DNA of 41,190 bases from Gammaproteobacteria bacterium (GCA_002731775.1 PCCP01000115.1:1-41190), one strand, 5' to 3'. Counted from the first letter of the stretch, positions 22,906 to 32,851 are shown. The notes: generated by a model not told the origin, from the letters alone. Made by a program: numbers and translations.

Positions 22906-23101
22906 GTTGGTTCCCCTGGTTGCATAATTGATGCTGTTACTATGGTTAGTCGTAAAATAGTCAAAAAAGGGGTTAAGCACTTTAAAAAATGCAGTGCTGG
23001 TGAAATTCCTGCGCCACGGGCACCAAACTCCTGCCCTGTGCATGGGGTATGTTAAAGTATGATCCCTGCAAGCATTTGTTTTCTCACAACGGGATTCCTG
23101 C

Positions 23102-24424
23102 ATGGAAGTCTACGGCTGGGGCCGCTTTCCCAAAGCATCCGCTGAGCTACTGGAACCTGTCGATTCTGAATCGCTGATAAAAATCCTCACGGCGAATAAG
23201 AAAATCGGGCCCATGATTGCCCGTGGCGCCGGCAGAAGTTACGGTGACAGTTCCTTGTCCGCAAATTTGATCAGCAGCCGCTTTCTCGACAGCTTCCTGG
23301 GCCTGGATGAGGACGCGGCGACAATACGCTGCGGTGCTGGCGTCAGCCTCGGCAGTATTCTCAAAGTTTGTATTCCGCGAGGCTGGTTTCTGCCGGTGCT
23401 GCCGGGCACCAAATTTGTCAGTGTCGGTGGCGCCATTGCGGCCGACATTCATGGCAAGAATCATCACCTGGACGGGAGCTTTTGCGAACATGTCGCCGAA
23501 TTCACTCTATTACTGGCGTCAGGGGAAAAAGTAACTTGTAGCGCCCAACAGAATACGGAACTGTTTCATGCGACCTGTGGCGGCATGGGACTCACCGGCA
23601 TCATCCTCGATGCCACCATCAAATGTGAACGGGTATCCAGCGTCTCGATTAAACAGCGGTCGCTGGTCGCCAACACACTCAGCGAATGTTTCGAGTTACT
23701 CGAGGCCAACACCGACAGTAAGTACTCGGTGGCCTGGCTGGACTGTCTCGCCGGTGGCAACAAGCTCGGTCGCTCCATGATTTACCTAGCGCAACATGAC
23801 GACAATTCAGATTCGATAAAGGAGCCGAAATATAAAAATCGGAGACGAGCGACAGTAGCCTTCGATATGCCAGCCTTTCTTATCAATAAATTTACCCTTG
23901 GCTTGTTCAATGACGCCTATTTCAATTTAAAAAAGAAGGTCCACAGGGAATCCACAGTAAACTACGATACCTACTTTTTTCCCCTGGACAATATCGGCAA
24001 CTGGAATCGGCTCTATGGCGCCAGAGGATTTCTACAATATCAATTCGTGCTTCCCTTAGACACCGCACTCGAAGGCATATCGCAGGTGCTCTTCAAAGTT
24101 TCGGGAGCGGGGAAAGGATCCTTTCTTTCTGTGTTGAAAAAATTCGGCAAGGCAAATGCAAATTTGCTCTCGTTTCCGCAGCCAGGATATACCTTGAGCC
24201 TGGATTTCAAGCGGGAAAAAAGCCTGTTCCCCTTGCTGGATGGCCTGGACGAGATTGTACTGGCCCATGGGGGAAAAATTTATCTTGCCAAGGATGCACG
24301 CATGAGCGAATCTGTTTTCAAAGCAGGATATCCCGAGTGGGAGAAATTTCTGGAGACAAAACTCAAGGTTGATCCAAGGGGTATATTTGCATCTCTGCAA
24401 TCGGAGCGTATAGGACTAACATAG
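23102..24424 (+). CDS. DprE1-like FAD-dependent oxidase (decaprenylphosphoryl-ribose oxidase family)
   Basis: A 440-residue FAD-binding PCMH/VAO-type oxidoreductase that closely resembles DprE1. The opening VYGWGRFPKA, the FAD pyrophosphate motif RGAGRSYGDSS at 41-51, and GGAIAADIHGKNHH at 109-122 all follow the DprE1 pattern. DprE1 oxidises the 2'-OH of decaprenyl-phospho-ribose to the 2'-keto sugar, the first half of its epimerisation to the arabinose form. No signal peptide is present. The gene is divergent from the VWA lipoprotein and followed at 31 bases by a DprE2-like reductase and then a HAD-UbiA gene, so the three genes make a complete-looking cassette. The polyprenyl acceptor in this organism is unknown. 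Confidence 0.87.
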   Translation: MEVYGWGRFPKASAELLEPVDSESLIKILTANKKIGPMIARGAGRSYGDSSLSANLISSRFLDSFLGLDEDAATIRCGAGVSLGSILKVCIPRGWFLPVLPGTKFVSVGGAIAADIHGKNHHLDGSFCEHVAEFTLLLASGEKVTCSAQQNTELFHATCGGMGLTGIILDATIKCERVSSVSIKQRSLVANTLSECFELLEANTDSKYSVAWLDCLAGGNKLGRSMIYLAQHDDNSDSIKEPKYKNRRRATVAFDMPAFLINKFTLGLFNDAYFNLKKKVHRESTVNYDTYFFPLDNIGNWNRLYGARGFLQYQFVLPLDTALEGISQVLFKVSGAGKGSFLSVLKKFGKANANLLSFPQPGYTLSLDFKREKSLFPLLDGLDEIVLAHGGKIYLAKDARMSESVFKAGYPEWEKFLETKLKVDPRGIFASLQSERIGLT

Positions 24425-24455
24425 AAAAATTAACAAAAGCAATAGACCTATCGAT

Positions 24456-25190
24456 ATGAAAATCCTAATCATCGGCGCCACTTCAGCTATTGCCAAGGCG
24501 ACGGCAAGAATCTATGCCGAACGCGGGCAGGAATTGTTCCTGATTGCTCGTAACGAGGAAAAGCTCGACGCACTGTCAGCAGATCTGACGGTGCGGGGGG
24601 CGCAGCGAGTTGGCCACGCTGTGGTTGACCTGAATAAATACCGCGATCATGGCAAGGCTATCGATGCGGCCTTTGATTTTCTGGCTACTATAGACATAGC
24701 ATTGATCTGTCATGGCTCTCTGCCAGATCAGGATGCGAGTGAGATCAATTTCAAGCTGGCGGAAAGAGAAATCAATACCAACGGTCTCAGTGTCATCTCG
24801 CTACTGACGATTTTGTCACCGAAGCTTAAGCAGCAAGGCAATGGCACTATTGCCGTTATTACCTCCGTGGCAGGCGATCGAGGCAGAGCATCAAACTTCG
24901 TCTACGGTGCCGCAAAATCGATGGTGTCTGCCTATCTGCAAGGAATGCGCGGAAAACTTTTCCCCCACAAGGTACATATGGTTGATATTCGACCTGGACT
25001 GGTAGATTCTCCAATGACGGCTCACCTGAAGAAAGGCCTGCTGTGGTCAAGCCCGGAGAGTATCGCCAACAAAATAGTAGCTGGCATTGCGGCAGGAAAA
25101 CATACGCTATATGCGCCCGGTTATTGGCGCGTAATTATGTTCGTGGTGAGACTGATTCCGGAATTTATTTTTAAACGGCTAAAATTTTAA
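24456..25190 (+). CDS. DprE2-like short-chain dehydrogenase
   Basis: A 244-residue SDR with nucleotide-binding GATSAIAKATA at 7-17 and the catalytic set Ser137, Tyr150 and Lys154 (YGAAK). The end of the protein (VVRLIPEFIFKRLKF) is a basic, hydrophobic tail that could associate with the membrane, as in DprE2. In the established pathway DprE2 reduces the 2'-keto intermediate from DprE1 to polyprenyl-phospho-arabinose with NADH. Adjacency to the DprE1-like gene (31 bases) and to the UbiA fusion supports this over a generic SDR role. The ribosome-binding site is weak. Confidence 0.83.
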   Translation: MKILIIGATSAIAKATARIYAERGQELFLIARNEEKLDALSADLTVRGAQRVGHAVVDLNKYRDHGKAIDAAFDFLATIDIALICHGSLPDQDASEINFKLAEREINTNGLSVISLLTILSPKLKQQGNGTIAVITSVAGDRGRASNFVYGAAKSMVSAYLQGMRGKLFPHKVHMVDIRPGLVDSPMTAHLKKGLLWSSPESIANKIVAGIAAGKHTLYAPGYWRVIMFVVRLIPEFIFKRLKF

Positions 25191-25209
25191 GCGCCTGAAA
25201 CTCTAACCA

Positions 25210-26640
25210 GTGCAGACTCTGAATCCCAAGCTCCCTCTCTTCGTCGACCTGGACGGGACCGTAATCAAGACAGACTTGATGTTCGAGTCAATTTTGCAAC
25301 TTTTCAAAAAAAATCCCTTCGCCATCTTCCTGATTCCCTTTTGGCTACTGCAAGGCAGGGCCTATCTGAAACATCAACTCGCACAACGGGTTGAAATCGC
25401 GGTCGATCTGTTGCCGCTGAATACGGAGTTTATTGCCTACCTCAGAACCCAGGAAGCAGAGGGTCGCGATATCATCCTCATCTCCGCATCCAATCAACTA
25501 CCGGTGCGGCAGGTGAGTGATCATCTCTCCCTCTTCATAGATGCAATCGGCAGTGATGCCGACCACAACCTCAAATCGGAAAACAAACTACAGCGCATAC
25601 AACAACTCATTTCCAAAAGCAGTTTTGCCTATGCCGGCAACTCGAGCGCGGACCTGTCGGTCTGGTTCGAAGCCGAGGAGGTGCTGATGGTAAATTGCGC
25701 AGACGCGCTCGAATCACAGTTAGGCAACAAGACCAAAACCGTAAGTCGATTCGATCCCGCACCAGCTTTTCTGGCAAAATTTTGGCAGGCCATGCGTCCA
25801 CACCAGTGGCTGAAGAATGGCCTGATTTTTCTACCACTGATTCTGTCTCATCAAATAGCTCAGGTCGGCTTGCTGTTGCAAGCCGTCATAGGGCTCATCA
25901 GTTTCAGCCTTTGTGCTTCCAGCGCGTATCTGTTGAATGACCTTCTGGATCTGAACAGTGATCGTCAACATCAAAGCAAATATTCCAGACCCTTTGCTTC
26001 GGGCGAGCTATCGCTGAGCTATGGATTTCTTGGCGCGCCCGCGCTTCTGTTCGCGGCGATCCTGGTGGCTTTGCTCCTGCCCACAAAATTCTTGAGTGTG
26101 TTGCTGATCTATTGGCTACTCACCTGCGCTTACAGTTTATTTCTCAAAAAAATGTTTTTGCTAGATGTGCTGGTGTTAGCGGTGCTTTATACCCTCCGCA
26201 TCGTTGCCGGTTCGGCAGCGATATCGGTGGTTACCAGCAATTGGTTGTTCGCTTTCTCCATGAGCCTGTTCCTGGGCCTGGCCATAATTAAGCGCTATAC
26301 CGAACTGACCAACTTACAAGCCCTGGGAAAGACGACAGCGGAAGGTAGAGCCTATAACACCGGTCATTTGAAGTTCTTATCGGTGTTGGGCGCCGGTGCA
26401 GGAATGGCGGCAGTCCTGATTTTTACATTCTACATAAACGCACCCGACATCACCGGTTTATACAGTACCCCGGCGATACTATGGTTGATCTGCCCGCTGC
26501 TGCTGTATCTGCTGGGACGTATCTGGCTGCTCGCTTATCGTGGAAAACTGAATGAAGATCCGGTTCTGTTTGCCATTACCGACAGACGCAGCCAACTCAT
26601 CACTCTCCTGTGCGGGCTGATGATCTGGATAGCGATCTAG
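25210..26640 (+). CDS. HAD phosphatase / UbiA prenyltransferase fusion (phosphoribosyl-polyprenyl-phosphate synthase-like)
   Basis: A 476-residue fusion. Residues 8-170 are a HAD-superfamily phosphatase with the nucleophile motif DLDGT at 13-17 and later HAD features (SASN at 92-95, GNSSADL at 143-149). Residues 190-476 are a UbiA-type membrane prenyltransferase with about eight helices and the first Asp-rich motif NDLLDLNSD at 243-251. UbiA relatives of this branch (mycobacterial Rv3806c, rhizobial NoeC) transfer phosphoribosyl from PRPP to a polyprenyl phosphate. The HAD domain could then remove the 5'-phosphate, giving the DprE1 substrate; this second step is inference. The start is GTG at 25210, 19 bases after the SDR stop. 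No arabinosyltransferase is present nearby. Confidence 0.85.
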   Translation: MQTLNPKLPLFVDLDGTVIKTDLMFESILQLFKKNPFAIFLIPFWLLQGRAYLKHQLAQRVEIAVDLLPLNTEFIAYLRTQEAEGRDIILISASNQLPVRQVSDHLSLFIDAIGSDADHNLKSENKLQRIQQLISKSSFAYAGNSSADLSVWFEAEEVLMVNCADALESQLGNKTKTVSRFDPAPAFLAKFWQAMRPHQWLKNGLIFLPLILSHQIAQVGLLLQAVIGLISFSLCASSAYLLNDLLDLNSDRQHQSKYSRPFASGELSLSYGFLGAPALLFAAILVALLLPTKFLSVLLIYWLLTCAYSLFLKKMFLLDVLVLAVLYTLRIVAGSAAISVVTSNWLFAFSMSLFLGLAIIKRYTELTNLQALGKTTAEGRAYNTGHLKFLSVLGAGAGMAAVLIFTFYINAPDITGLYSTPAILWLICPLLLYLLGRIWLLAYRGKLNEDPVLFAITDRRSQLITLLCGLMIWIAI

Positions 26641-26709
26641 GAAGTAAGTCATCGATTCTTCGACGTGGGTGCGACGAGATCGTGCCAGCGGTTTTCGTTC
26701 AGCAATTTT

Positions 26710-27387
26710 TTACTTCATGATCATGAAGCTATCGGCGATCGGATTCCATTTGCCGGGCTTGTCTATTCTAGTGACCAGCATAGGTTTGCATACTCTTGGT
26801 TCCAGCAAATGCTCAAACGCGTCGACATCATCATTGCCTGGGTCCAACCATTGCGCTATCAGCGCAGTGTCTTCGAAATCCAGCATGAGGGGCATGGATT
26901 TTGAGTGAATTTCGTTCCACTGCGGGGTTAGAGGCGGCAAGGTAATAATTGAGGCAGAAAAAACGATTTCTCCTGTCTCTCTATTCAGATGTTGCTTGTA
27001 CAAACCGCCGAAGGCGATAGCCGAGCCTTCCAATTCAATCATATGATAGGTTTTCTTGTCGCCCAAACCCTCGACGAAGGCGCTGGCAGGGATAATGCAG
27101 CGTGACTGCCGGTACGGGATATAGGCAATCCCGTGCTTGCTGTTTAACTTGTCTGAGCGTGAATTGAAACTCGCGTACTTGTAGTTTGGCTTCAGGGTCT
27201 GATGATCCAGTAACAACCACCAGATTGCGTCAGAAACTACGCGCTCGCCACCGACCTCATGAACAAAGGCGATCTTAGCCCCGGGCGCGATATCCCGGCT
27301 GGTGTGCCGCGCAGTCAAGTTAATCCCCAGGGTTTCACAGAGCCACTGGATTTCAGGACTGTCGATTACATTGAAGCGCCCGCACAC
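26710..27387 (-). CDS. SOS response-associated peptidase, YedK/HMCES (SRAP) family
   Basis: A 225-residue SRAP protein that crosslinks to abasic sites in single-stranded DNA and so shields them. After removal of the initiator residue, Cys2 (VCGRFN start) is the crosslinking residue; Asn75 (FNSRSDK), Glu106 (AFVEG) and His161 (IHSKSMPLML) are the other active-site residues at the positions seen in E. coli YedK (Cys2, Asn75, Glu105, His160). The start is GTG with GGAG 7 bases upstream, and the Cys at position 2 fixes it. The gene stands alone on the minus strand between two plus-strand operons. No LexA-type box was seen in its upstream region. Confidence 0.93.
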   Translation of the reverse strand: MCGRFNVIDSPEIQWLCETLGINLTARHTSRDIAPGAKIAFVHEVGGERVVSDAIWWLLLDHQTLKPNYKYASFNSRSDKLNSKHGIAYIPYRQSRCIIPASAFVEGLGDKKTYHMIELEGSAIAFGGLYKQHLNRETGEIVFSASIITLPPLTPQWNEIHSKSMPLMLDFEDTALIAQWLDPGNDDVDAFEHLLEPRVCKPMLVTRIDKPGKWNPIADSFMIMK

Positions 27388-28038
27388 CGTTTTTCTCCAT
27401 TGGCTTTTAGCAGACTATATAAAAACGTCGCCAAGGCAGACAAGATAAATATTGGCGAAAACGCGAAGTTTACAGCTGGTAATGGAGTATCTTAAGCCAT
27501 TTATTGGTACTGACAAGTTAAGCAGTTTCAAGTGCAAATCGAGCGGACAAGTGACTGTAAGCCATTGATTTATCATTGAGGAATAAGCCTATTTCGCTCT
27601 TAAAAGAGTTAGAAATGTTCAGTGAAGACGCACTGCATGGCCTACGTATCACGAGATTAAGTGGGAACTGCAAGCGCTGGGTGAGAGGCCCCTGTTGACT
27701 CAGCAATTAGGGCGCCGCACCGAGTGACCGAAGGAGACCGTCTTTTGGGCTCCCGACCGAGTGAGGAGAACACTCTCGCTGATTTCTCTTTCCTGGCTAG
27801 ATGCATATTTCTATGCAGCTTAGAAGATCTATCTGGAGGAATATCCCGGGAGGGGTGCAAGCCGCTGAGACAATAGGGGCCTCTCACCCAGTGCGCTCTC
27901 TTCAAATGCCACCCAACTTCCTACCATCCATCTCAAAGCCCCATTTATCTAGCCTCCAAACCCCCCATACATTCCTATTTGCCGCCGTTAGTGGTAATTT
28001 CCACGTTCTCTTCAGAACAACAGAGCCCAGAGGTAATC
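27388..28038. other. 651-base intergenic region with an inverted-repeat element
   Basis: It lies between the YedK-like gene and the CHRD gene. The yedK side includes a likely AT-rich promoter (TATATAG around 27416-27422). From 27677 to 27891 there is an inverted-repeat element, described separately. Short frames here (for example 27657-27905 minus) carry no family signature. A transposase is not present. Confidence 0.5.
27677..27891. repeat. 215-bp element bounded by 28-bp inverted repeats
   Basis: The left arm 27677-27704 and right arm 27864-27891 are inverted copies that differ at only two of 28 positions; the shared outer part is CTGGGTGAGAGGCCCCT. Inside is a hairpin TGCATA-TTTC-TATGCA (27802-27817) and a direct repeat ACCGAGTGA. 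The arms extend imperfectly outwards through AGCGC on both sides. The size fits a MITE-like or other palindromic element, or a large folded RNA. No target-site duplication could be fixed and no second copy is present in the window. Confidence 0.6.
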
Positions 28039-28488
28039 ATGAAACTCGGCCACAAACCCTTATCCTTTTTAACCACTACCGTCTTTGCCGCTTTCTTGCT
28101 GATCTCAGCGACTTCGCAGGCGCAAATCGAAACCTATCGCGCCCGGCTCTCACCCATGCCTACTACCCCGCAGACGGTAACCACTATCACCGGGGAAGGT
28201 GAGGTGCTGCTCACTCTCAACGGGCACACATTGAGTATTCAAGGCAAATTTGAGGGCATGAGTTCTGTCGCAACCATGGCCCATATTCATAATGGCCCAC
28301 CGGCACAGCCCGGTCCGGTAATACATCAACTCGGAGTCAGTTCGGCCAGTGCCGGCGAAATAAACGCTGAGCTGGAATTAACGGACCAGCAAATCACAGC
28401 GTTGCGCAACAATTCGCTCTATATCCAGATTCATAGCGGCAATAATCCTCCCGGCGAGCTCCGCGGCTGGATTTTTGCCAGAAACTAA
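28039..28488 (+). CDS. exported CHRD-domain protein
   Basis: A 149-residue protein with a signal peptide (cleavage near TSQAQ, about residue 30) followed by one CHRD domain. The domain's signature pairs are visible: [19 protein letters not shown] in the middle and [18 protein letters not shown] at the end. CHRD domains were first seen in chordin and are common in bacterial exported proteins, but no biochemical role is settled. The ATG at 28039 is used because GAGGT lies 5 bases upstream and the signal peptide then starts correctly; an earlier frame start at 27979 has neither. It lies 14 bases before the first PQQ dehydrogenase and should be co-transcribed with it. Confidence 0.88.
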   Translation: MKLGHKPLSFLTTTVFAAFLLISATSQAQIETYRARLSPMPTTPQTVTTITGEGEVLLTLNGHTLSIQGKFEGMSSVATMAHIHNGPPAQPGPVIHQLGVSSASAGEINAELELTDQQITALRNNSLYIQIHSGNNPPGELRGWIFARN

Positions 28489-28502
28489 TTGGGGATTCAC
28501 GG

Positions 28503-30617
28503 ATGAAATTTTTACATCAGAGTATCTTTAAAACTCTCCTCGGCGCTGGCATGGCCTTAGGCCTGGCTGCCTGCGGCGGTGAGCAAACTACTACAGCGCC
28601 GGCCGAAGTGGCGGTCGCCACCGTTAGCTTCAGCTCCCAGACCGATGCCGGTGCTGCGGCTTATGCCACAAACTGCGCAGCCTGCCATGGCGCCAATCTG
28701 GAGGGCACCGCTCTGGGCCCGATTCTGTCCGGTCAGGCGTTTTTGCTGCGCTGGGCGTCCCAGACTCCTGCCCTGCTGCTCGGAAATATTCAGGCCAATA
28801 TGCCACCGGGGGGCAGTCCGGGTATCAGCGCTGAGGACTACCTCAATATTGTTGCCCATCTCCTCGCCAGCAATGGTGTCGATAGCGAGATCGACCCACT
28901 CACTGCGACTACGGGTTTTGTTATCTCGCAAAACATTTCCAGGATTACGAATCGAAGGCGTGCCGAGCCGGAACCTCCACAGGGCGTAACCATCGTTGGC
29001 ACCGTGGAGAATTTCATCCCCATTACCGACGCCATGCTGGAAAACCCGGATCCCGGTGACTGGCCGATGCATCGCCGGGACTACTACGGCCACAGTTATA
29101 GCCCCCTGGATCAGATCAATACCGAAAACGTCGGCAGCATGACCCTGGAGTGGGTGTGGAGCATGCACGATGGCGACTCGGAACCGGCTCCCCTGGTCTA
29201 CAACGGCATCATCTATATGATTAATCCGGGCAACGTTATCCAGGCTCTGGATGGCGCCACCGGTGAGCTGATCTGGGAAAACTGGACCGGTCCGGCGAAT
29301 CGCCAGGACATGCGCAATATCGCTATCTACAACGACAAGATAATTCAGGCCACCACCGATGCCCGCCTGGTCGCCCTCGATGCCCGCACCGGTGAGCAGG
29401 TGTGGGAAGTAGCGATAGCGGATTCAAGCAAGGGTTTTTCCAATTCCAGCGGACCCATCGTCGCCGATGGCAAGGTCATCCAAGGACTCGCCGGCTGTGC
29501 GCGCTATATCGTCGAAGATTGCTACATCAGTGCCCATGATGCCAACAGCGGCGAACTGATCTGGCACTTTAACACCATCGCCAAGGTGGATGAGCCCGGC
29601 GGTGATACCTGGGGAGACCTGACCAATATATTCCGTGCCGGCGGGGAAACCTGGATCACCGGCAGCTATGATCCGGATTTAAAGCTCACCTACTGGGGCA
29701 CGGCACAGCAGAAACCCTGGGTGCCGGTGAGCCGCCATCTGACCATCAACGAAGTCGGACTTTTCACCAATTCCACGGTGGCCGTCAATGTCGACAACGG
29801 CGAGCTGGACTGGTTTTTCCAACACGTTCCGGCGGAGGCACTGGATCTCGACGAGGTATTCGAGCGGGTACTGGTAAATCGTGGCGATGATAAATTCGTC
29901 TTCTCCATAGGTAAGTACGGCATCCTTTGGAAGAATGACCGGGTGAGCGGCGAGTTCAAGGGTTTTAAGGAGACCGTGTTCCAAAATGCCTTCACCCATA
30001 TCGATCCCGTTACCGGCTTGGTGACTTATCGCGAAGACATACAAAACGCCGCACTGGATGAATGGACTTCGGCCTGCCCTTCCAGTGCCGGCGGCAAAGA
30101 CTGGCACTCCATGACCTATCATGAGCCCAGCGGCACCCTGATTGCGCCGCTGAGCCAGACTTGCCTGGAAAATGCGGCACGGGAAGTAGCTCTGGTGCAG
30201 GGGGGCGGTGGCTTGGCCGCCAGCCGCAAATTTTTCGAAATGCCGGGCTCCGATGGCAACCTTGGCAAGTTGGGAGCCTACGATGTCGATACGATGGAAG
30301 AAGTCTGGAACTACCAGCAACGGGCGTCTTTCCATACTGGCACCATATCCACCGCCGGCAATCTGGTGTTTGTAGGCGATCTGGACCGACGCTTCCGGGC
30401 CTTCGATGTGGGTAGCGGTGAGATTCTCTGGGAGACCCGGCTGGGCACTTCCGTGCAAGGTCACCCGGTTTCGTTTGCTATCGACGGCAAGCAATATATC
30501 GCGGTAACTACCGCGCTGGGCGGCACCAGTCCGAGAACGGTGCCCGGCGTCATCGCCACCGAAATTATCTATCCACGCAATGGCAATGCGCTTTACGTAT
30601 TCAGTTTACCGGACTAG
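28503..30617 (+). CDS. cytochrome c-PQQ dehydrogenase lipoprotein (first copy)
   Basis: A 704-residue lipoprotein (lipobox LAAC, Cys24). Residues 45-125 are a cytochrome c domain with haem site Cys58-AA-Cys61-His62 and axial Met100 (NMPPGG). Residues 180-700 form a PQQ-type eight-bladed propeller with repeated W-motif blades such as [11 protein letters not shown] and [11 protein letters not shown], and a final [21 protein letters not shown]. It should oxidise an alcohol, sugar or aldehyde in the periplasm and pass electrons through its own haem. Note the N-terminal position of the cytochrome; in well-known quinohaemoprotein alcohol dehydrogenases it is C-terminal. The GGGGA ribosome-binding site is good. 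A second copy follows. Confidence 0.88.
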   Translation: MKFLHQSIFKTLLGAGMALGLAACGGEQTTTAPAEVAVATVSFSSQTDAGAAAYATNCAACHGANLEGTALGPILSGQAFLLRWASQTPALLLGNIQANMPPGGSPGISAEDYLNIVAHLLASNGVDSEIDPLTATTGFVISQNISRITNRRRAEPEPPQGVTIVGTVENFIPITDAMLENPDPGDWPMHRRDYYGHSYSPLDQINTENVGSMTLEWVWSMHDGDSEPAPLVYNGIIYMINPGNVIQALDGATGELIWENWTGPANRQDMRNIAIYNDKIIQATTDARLVALDARTGEQVWEVAIADSSKGFSNSSGPIVADGKVIQGLAGCARYIVEDCYISAHDANSGELIWHFNTIAKVDEPGGDTWGDLTNIFRAGGETWITGSYDPDLKLTYWGTAQQKPWVPVSRHLTINEVGLFTNSTVAVNVDNGELDWFFQHVPAEALDLDEVFERVLVNRGDDKFVFSIGKYGILWKNDRVSGEFKGFKETVFQNAFTHIDPVTGLVTYREDIQNAALDEWTSACPSSAGGKDWHSMTYHEPSGTLIAPLSQTCLENAAREVALVQGGGGLAASRKFFEMPGSDGNLGKLGAYDVDTMEEVWNYQQRASFHTGTISTAGNLVFVGDLDRRFRAFDVGSGEILWETRLGTSVQGHPVSFAIDGKQYIAVTTALGGTSPRTVPGVIATEIIYPRNGNALYVFSLPD

Positions 30618-30630
30618 TGCAATCGACATG

Positions 30631-30654
30631 GTGTCGGCCTGATTACTCCGACAC
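30631..30654 (+). repeat. hairpin between the two PQQ dehydrogenase genes
   Basis: GTGTCGG (30631-30637) and CCGACAC (30648-30654) pair perfectly around a 10-base loop. There is no T-run, so it is not a full terminator. The same GGTGTCGG motif recurs in the hairpin after the second copy. Confidence 0.5.
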
Positions 30655-30686
30655 TGCGTACAGCTGAAAAAACAGGAAGCAGTAAA

Positions 30687-32798
30687 ATGAACAATAATAA
30701 AAGCATCTTGGAAATACTGTGTTTTACCCTGCTTGCCGCCTGCGGCAGCGATGACTCCAGCGACACATCCACTGCGCAAGCCAGCGTGTTGTTTGCCAGT
30801 CAGGCCGATGCCGGCGCCCAGGCCTATGCCGCTAATTGTGCCGTGTGCCATGGTGCAAATCTGCAAGGCAGCGCCCTCGGACCGATATTGAGTGGCCAGT
30901 CATTTCTGGGCCAGTGGGGTAGACAGAGCCCGGCGGATTTTTACAACTACATCAAGGCCAATATGCCGCCCGCTGACAATGATAGCGTTAGCGATGAGGA
31001 TTATATTAATATCGTCGCCCACGTCATGCGCAGCAGTGGCGTTGCAGACACCAATCCCATGCTCACAGCCCAATCTGATTATCCGCTGGCAAGCAATATC
31101 CCCGGCGCAGCGGCCCTGTTCGCCGGGCGGGCGGGACAACAAGCCGTGGCGCCCACCGGCGTGATCCGTGCGGGCACGGTAGAAAACTACAGGCCTATTA
31201 GTGATGCCATGCTGATCAACCCTGCTCCGGGTGATTGGCCCATGATCAGGCGCAACTACCAGGCCTGGAGCTATAGCCCGCTGGATCAGGTCAACGCTGA
31301 CAACGTCTCCGACCTGAGACTGGAGTGGGTCTGGAGCATGGTCGATGGCGATTCCGAACCGTCACCGCTGGTGTATAACGGCATTATCTACCTGATTAAC
31401 TCGAGCAATATTATTCAGGCCCTGGACGGCAAGAGTGGCGAGCTGATCTGGGAGCATCACGCTGGCCCGGTCGATAGCAAAGACATGCGCAATATCGCTA
31501 TCTACGACGACAAGATTATTCACGCCACTACCGACGCTCGTTTACTGGCACTGGATGCACGCAACGGCGAACCAATTTGGGAAACTCGAATCGCCGATGG
31601 CAGCAAGGGCTTTGAAAATTCCAGTGGCCCCATCGTCGCCGACGGTAAAATAATCCAGGGCCTGGCGGGTTGCTCCCGTTACATCGACGAGCCCTGTTTC
31701 ATCAGCGCACACGATGCCAACAACGGCGAACTATTATGGCGTTTCGTAACTGTTGCCGAAGCGGGCCAACCCGGTGGTGATACCTGGGGCGATATCGACA
31801 ATCTGTTCCGCGCCGGCGGCGAGACCTGGATCACCGGCAGCTACGACGCCGAAAGCAAATTGACCTATTGGGGAACGGCGCAGCAGAAACCCTGGATGCC
31901 GGCAAGCCGCAGCCTCTCCATTTTTGACACCGGGCTTTTCACCAACTCTACCGTTGCGGTCAACGTGGACGACGGCGAACTCGATTGGTTCTTTCAACAT
32001 GTGCCGGCCGAGGCACTGGACCTGGATGAAGTATTTGAAAGAGTCCTGATCGACCGGGGTGATGACAAATTTGTGTTCTCCATCGGCAAGCACGGCATCC
32101 TCTGGAAACACGATCGCGTGACCGGTGAATTCGTTGCTTATCTTGAAACCGTGTTTCAAAATGCATTCACCGACATCGATGCCGTCACTGGTGCCGTCAC
32201 CTATCGCGACGACATCGCCAATGCCCAACTCGACCAGTGGATAAGCGTGTGCCCAAGCACGGCTGGTGGCAAAGACTGGCATTCCATGACCTACCATGAG
32301 CCAACGTCCGCTCTCATTATCCCCTTGAGTCAGAGCTGTCTGGAAATTTCAGCACGGGAAGTTCCGCTGGTGCAGGGCGCGGGGGGCACCGCCGCCAACC
32401 GACGTTGGTTCGAGATGCCAGGCTCCGAAGGTAACATGGGAAAATTGGCTGCGTTCGATGTGGACAGCATGACTGAACTGTGGAGTTATGAACAGCGGGC
32501 TGCATTCCTCACCGGCACCATGTCTACCGCCGGCAACCTGGTGTTTGTGGGAGACCTGGACCGTCGCTTCCGCGCCTTCGATGCGCGCAATGGCGATATT
32601 CTCTGGGAAACAAGACTCGGCACCTCTGTGCAGGGCCACCCGGTAACCTTCGCCATCGATGGCACACAATACATCGCGGTGACTACCGCCATGGGGGCGC
32701 GCGGCGTGAGCCCACGAACCGTTCCCAGAGTTATTGCCCCGGACCTAAGACATCCAAGTAATGGCAATGCGCTTTATGTGTTTAGTTTGTCCAATTAA
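30687..32798 (+). CDS. cytochrome c-PQQ dehydrogenase lipoprotein (second copy)
   Basis: A 703-residue paralogue of the preceding gene, collinear along its full length with long identical stretches (for example around [19 protein letters not shown]). The lipobox is LAAC (Cys19), the haem site Cys51-AV-Cys54-His55, and the propeller spans about 175-700. Differences concentrate in the signal region, in the linker between cytochrome and propeller (residues 115-170) and in scattered propeller loops, which is what substrate divergence after tandem duplication would give. AGGAAG precedes the ATG. It is followed at 108 bases by a VOC protein. Confidence 0.87.
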   Translation: MNNNKSILEILCFTLLAACGSDDSSDTSTAQASVLFASQADAGAQAYAANCAVCHGANLQGSALGPILSGQSFLGQWGRQSPADFYNYIKANMPPADNDSVSDEDYINIVAHVMRSSGVADTNPMLTAQSDYPLASNIPGAAALFAGRAGQQAVAPTGVIRAGTVENYRPISDAMLINPAPGDWPMIRRNYQAWSYSPLDQVNADNVSDLRLEWVWSMVDGDSEPSPLVYNGIIYLINSSNIIQALDGKSGELIWEHHAGPVDSKDMRNIAIYDDKIIHATTDARLLALDARNGEPIWETRIADGSKGFENSSGPIVADGKIIQGLAGCSRYIDEPCFISAHDANNGELLWRFVTVAEAGQPGGDTWGDIDNLFRAGGETWITGSYDAESKLTYWGTAQQKPWMPASRSLSIFDTGLFTNSTVAVNVDDGELDWFFQHVPAEALDLDEVFERVLIDRGDDKFVFSIGKHGILWKHDRVTGEFVAYLETVFQNAFTDIDAVTGAVTYRDDIANAQLDQWISVCPSTAGGKDWHSMTYHEPTSALIIPLSQSCLEISAREVPLVQGAGGTAANRRWFEMPGSEGNMGKLAAFDVDSMTELWSYEQRAAFLTGTMSTAGNLVFVGDLDRRFRAFDARNGDILWETRLGTSVQGHPVTFAIDGTQYIAVTTAMGARGVSPRTVPRVIAPDLRHPSNGNALYVFSLSN

Positions 32799-32811
32799 TC
32801 CAGTAACCAGG

Positions 32812-32851
32812 CCGACACCAGCAACAGGCGTTCGCCCGGACCCGGTGTCGG
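32812..32851 (+). repeat. hairpin after the second PQQ dehydrogenase gene
   Basis: CCGACACC (32812-32819) pairs perfectly with GGTGTCGG (32844-32851), with an inner GGCG/CGCC pair; a further short hairpin (CCGGC/GCCGG) follows near 32866-32880. No T-run follows. Its stem sequence repeats the motif seen after the first copy, so it probably arose with the duplication. Confidence 0.5.

Noticed and set aside
22908..22917. GGAACC-like ECF -35 element before the VWA lipoprotein gene
   Set aside because: It coincides with the ribosome-binding site directly before the ATG, so it cannot be the promoter of that gene.
27657..27905. 82-codon minus-strand frame across the inverted-repeat element
   Set aside because: The coding look arises from the repeat sequence itself; no conserved protein features.
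29679..30494. Long antisense frame (271 codons) inside the first PQQ gene, with similar shadows in the second copy
   Set aside because: It follows from the codon bias of the sense gene; no start signal or family features.
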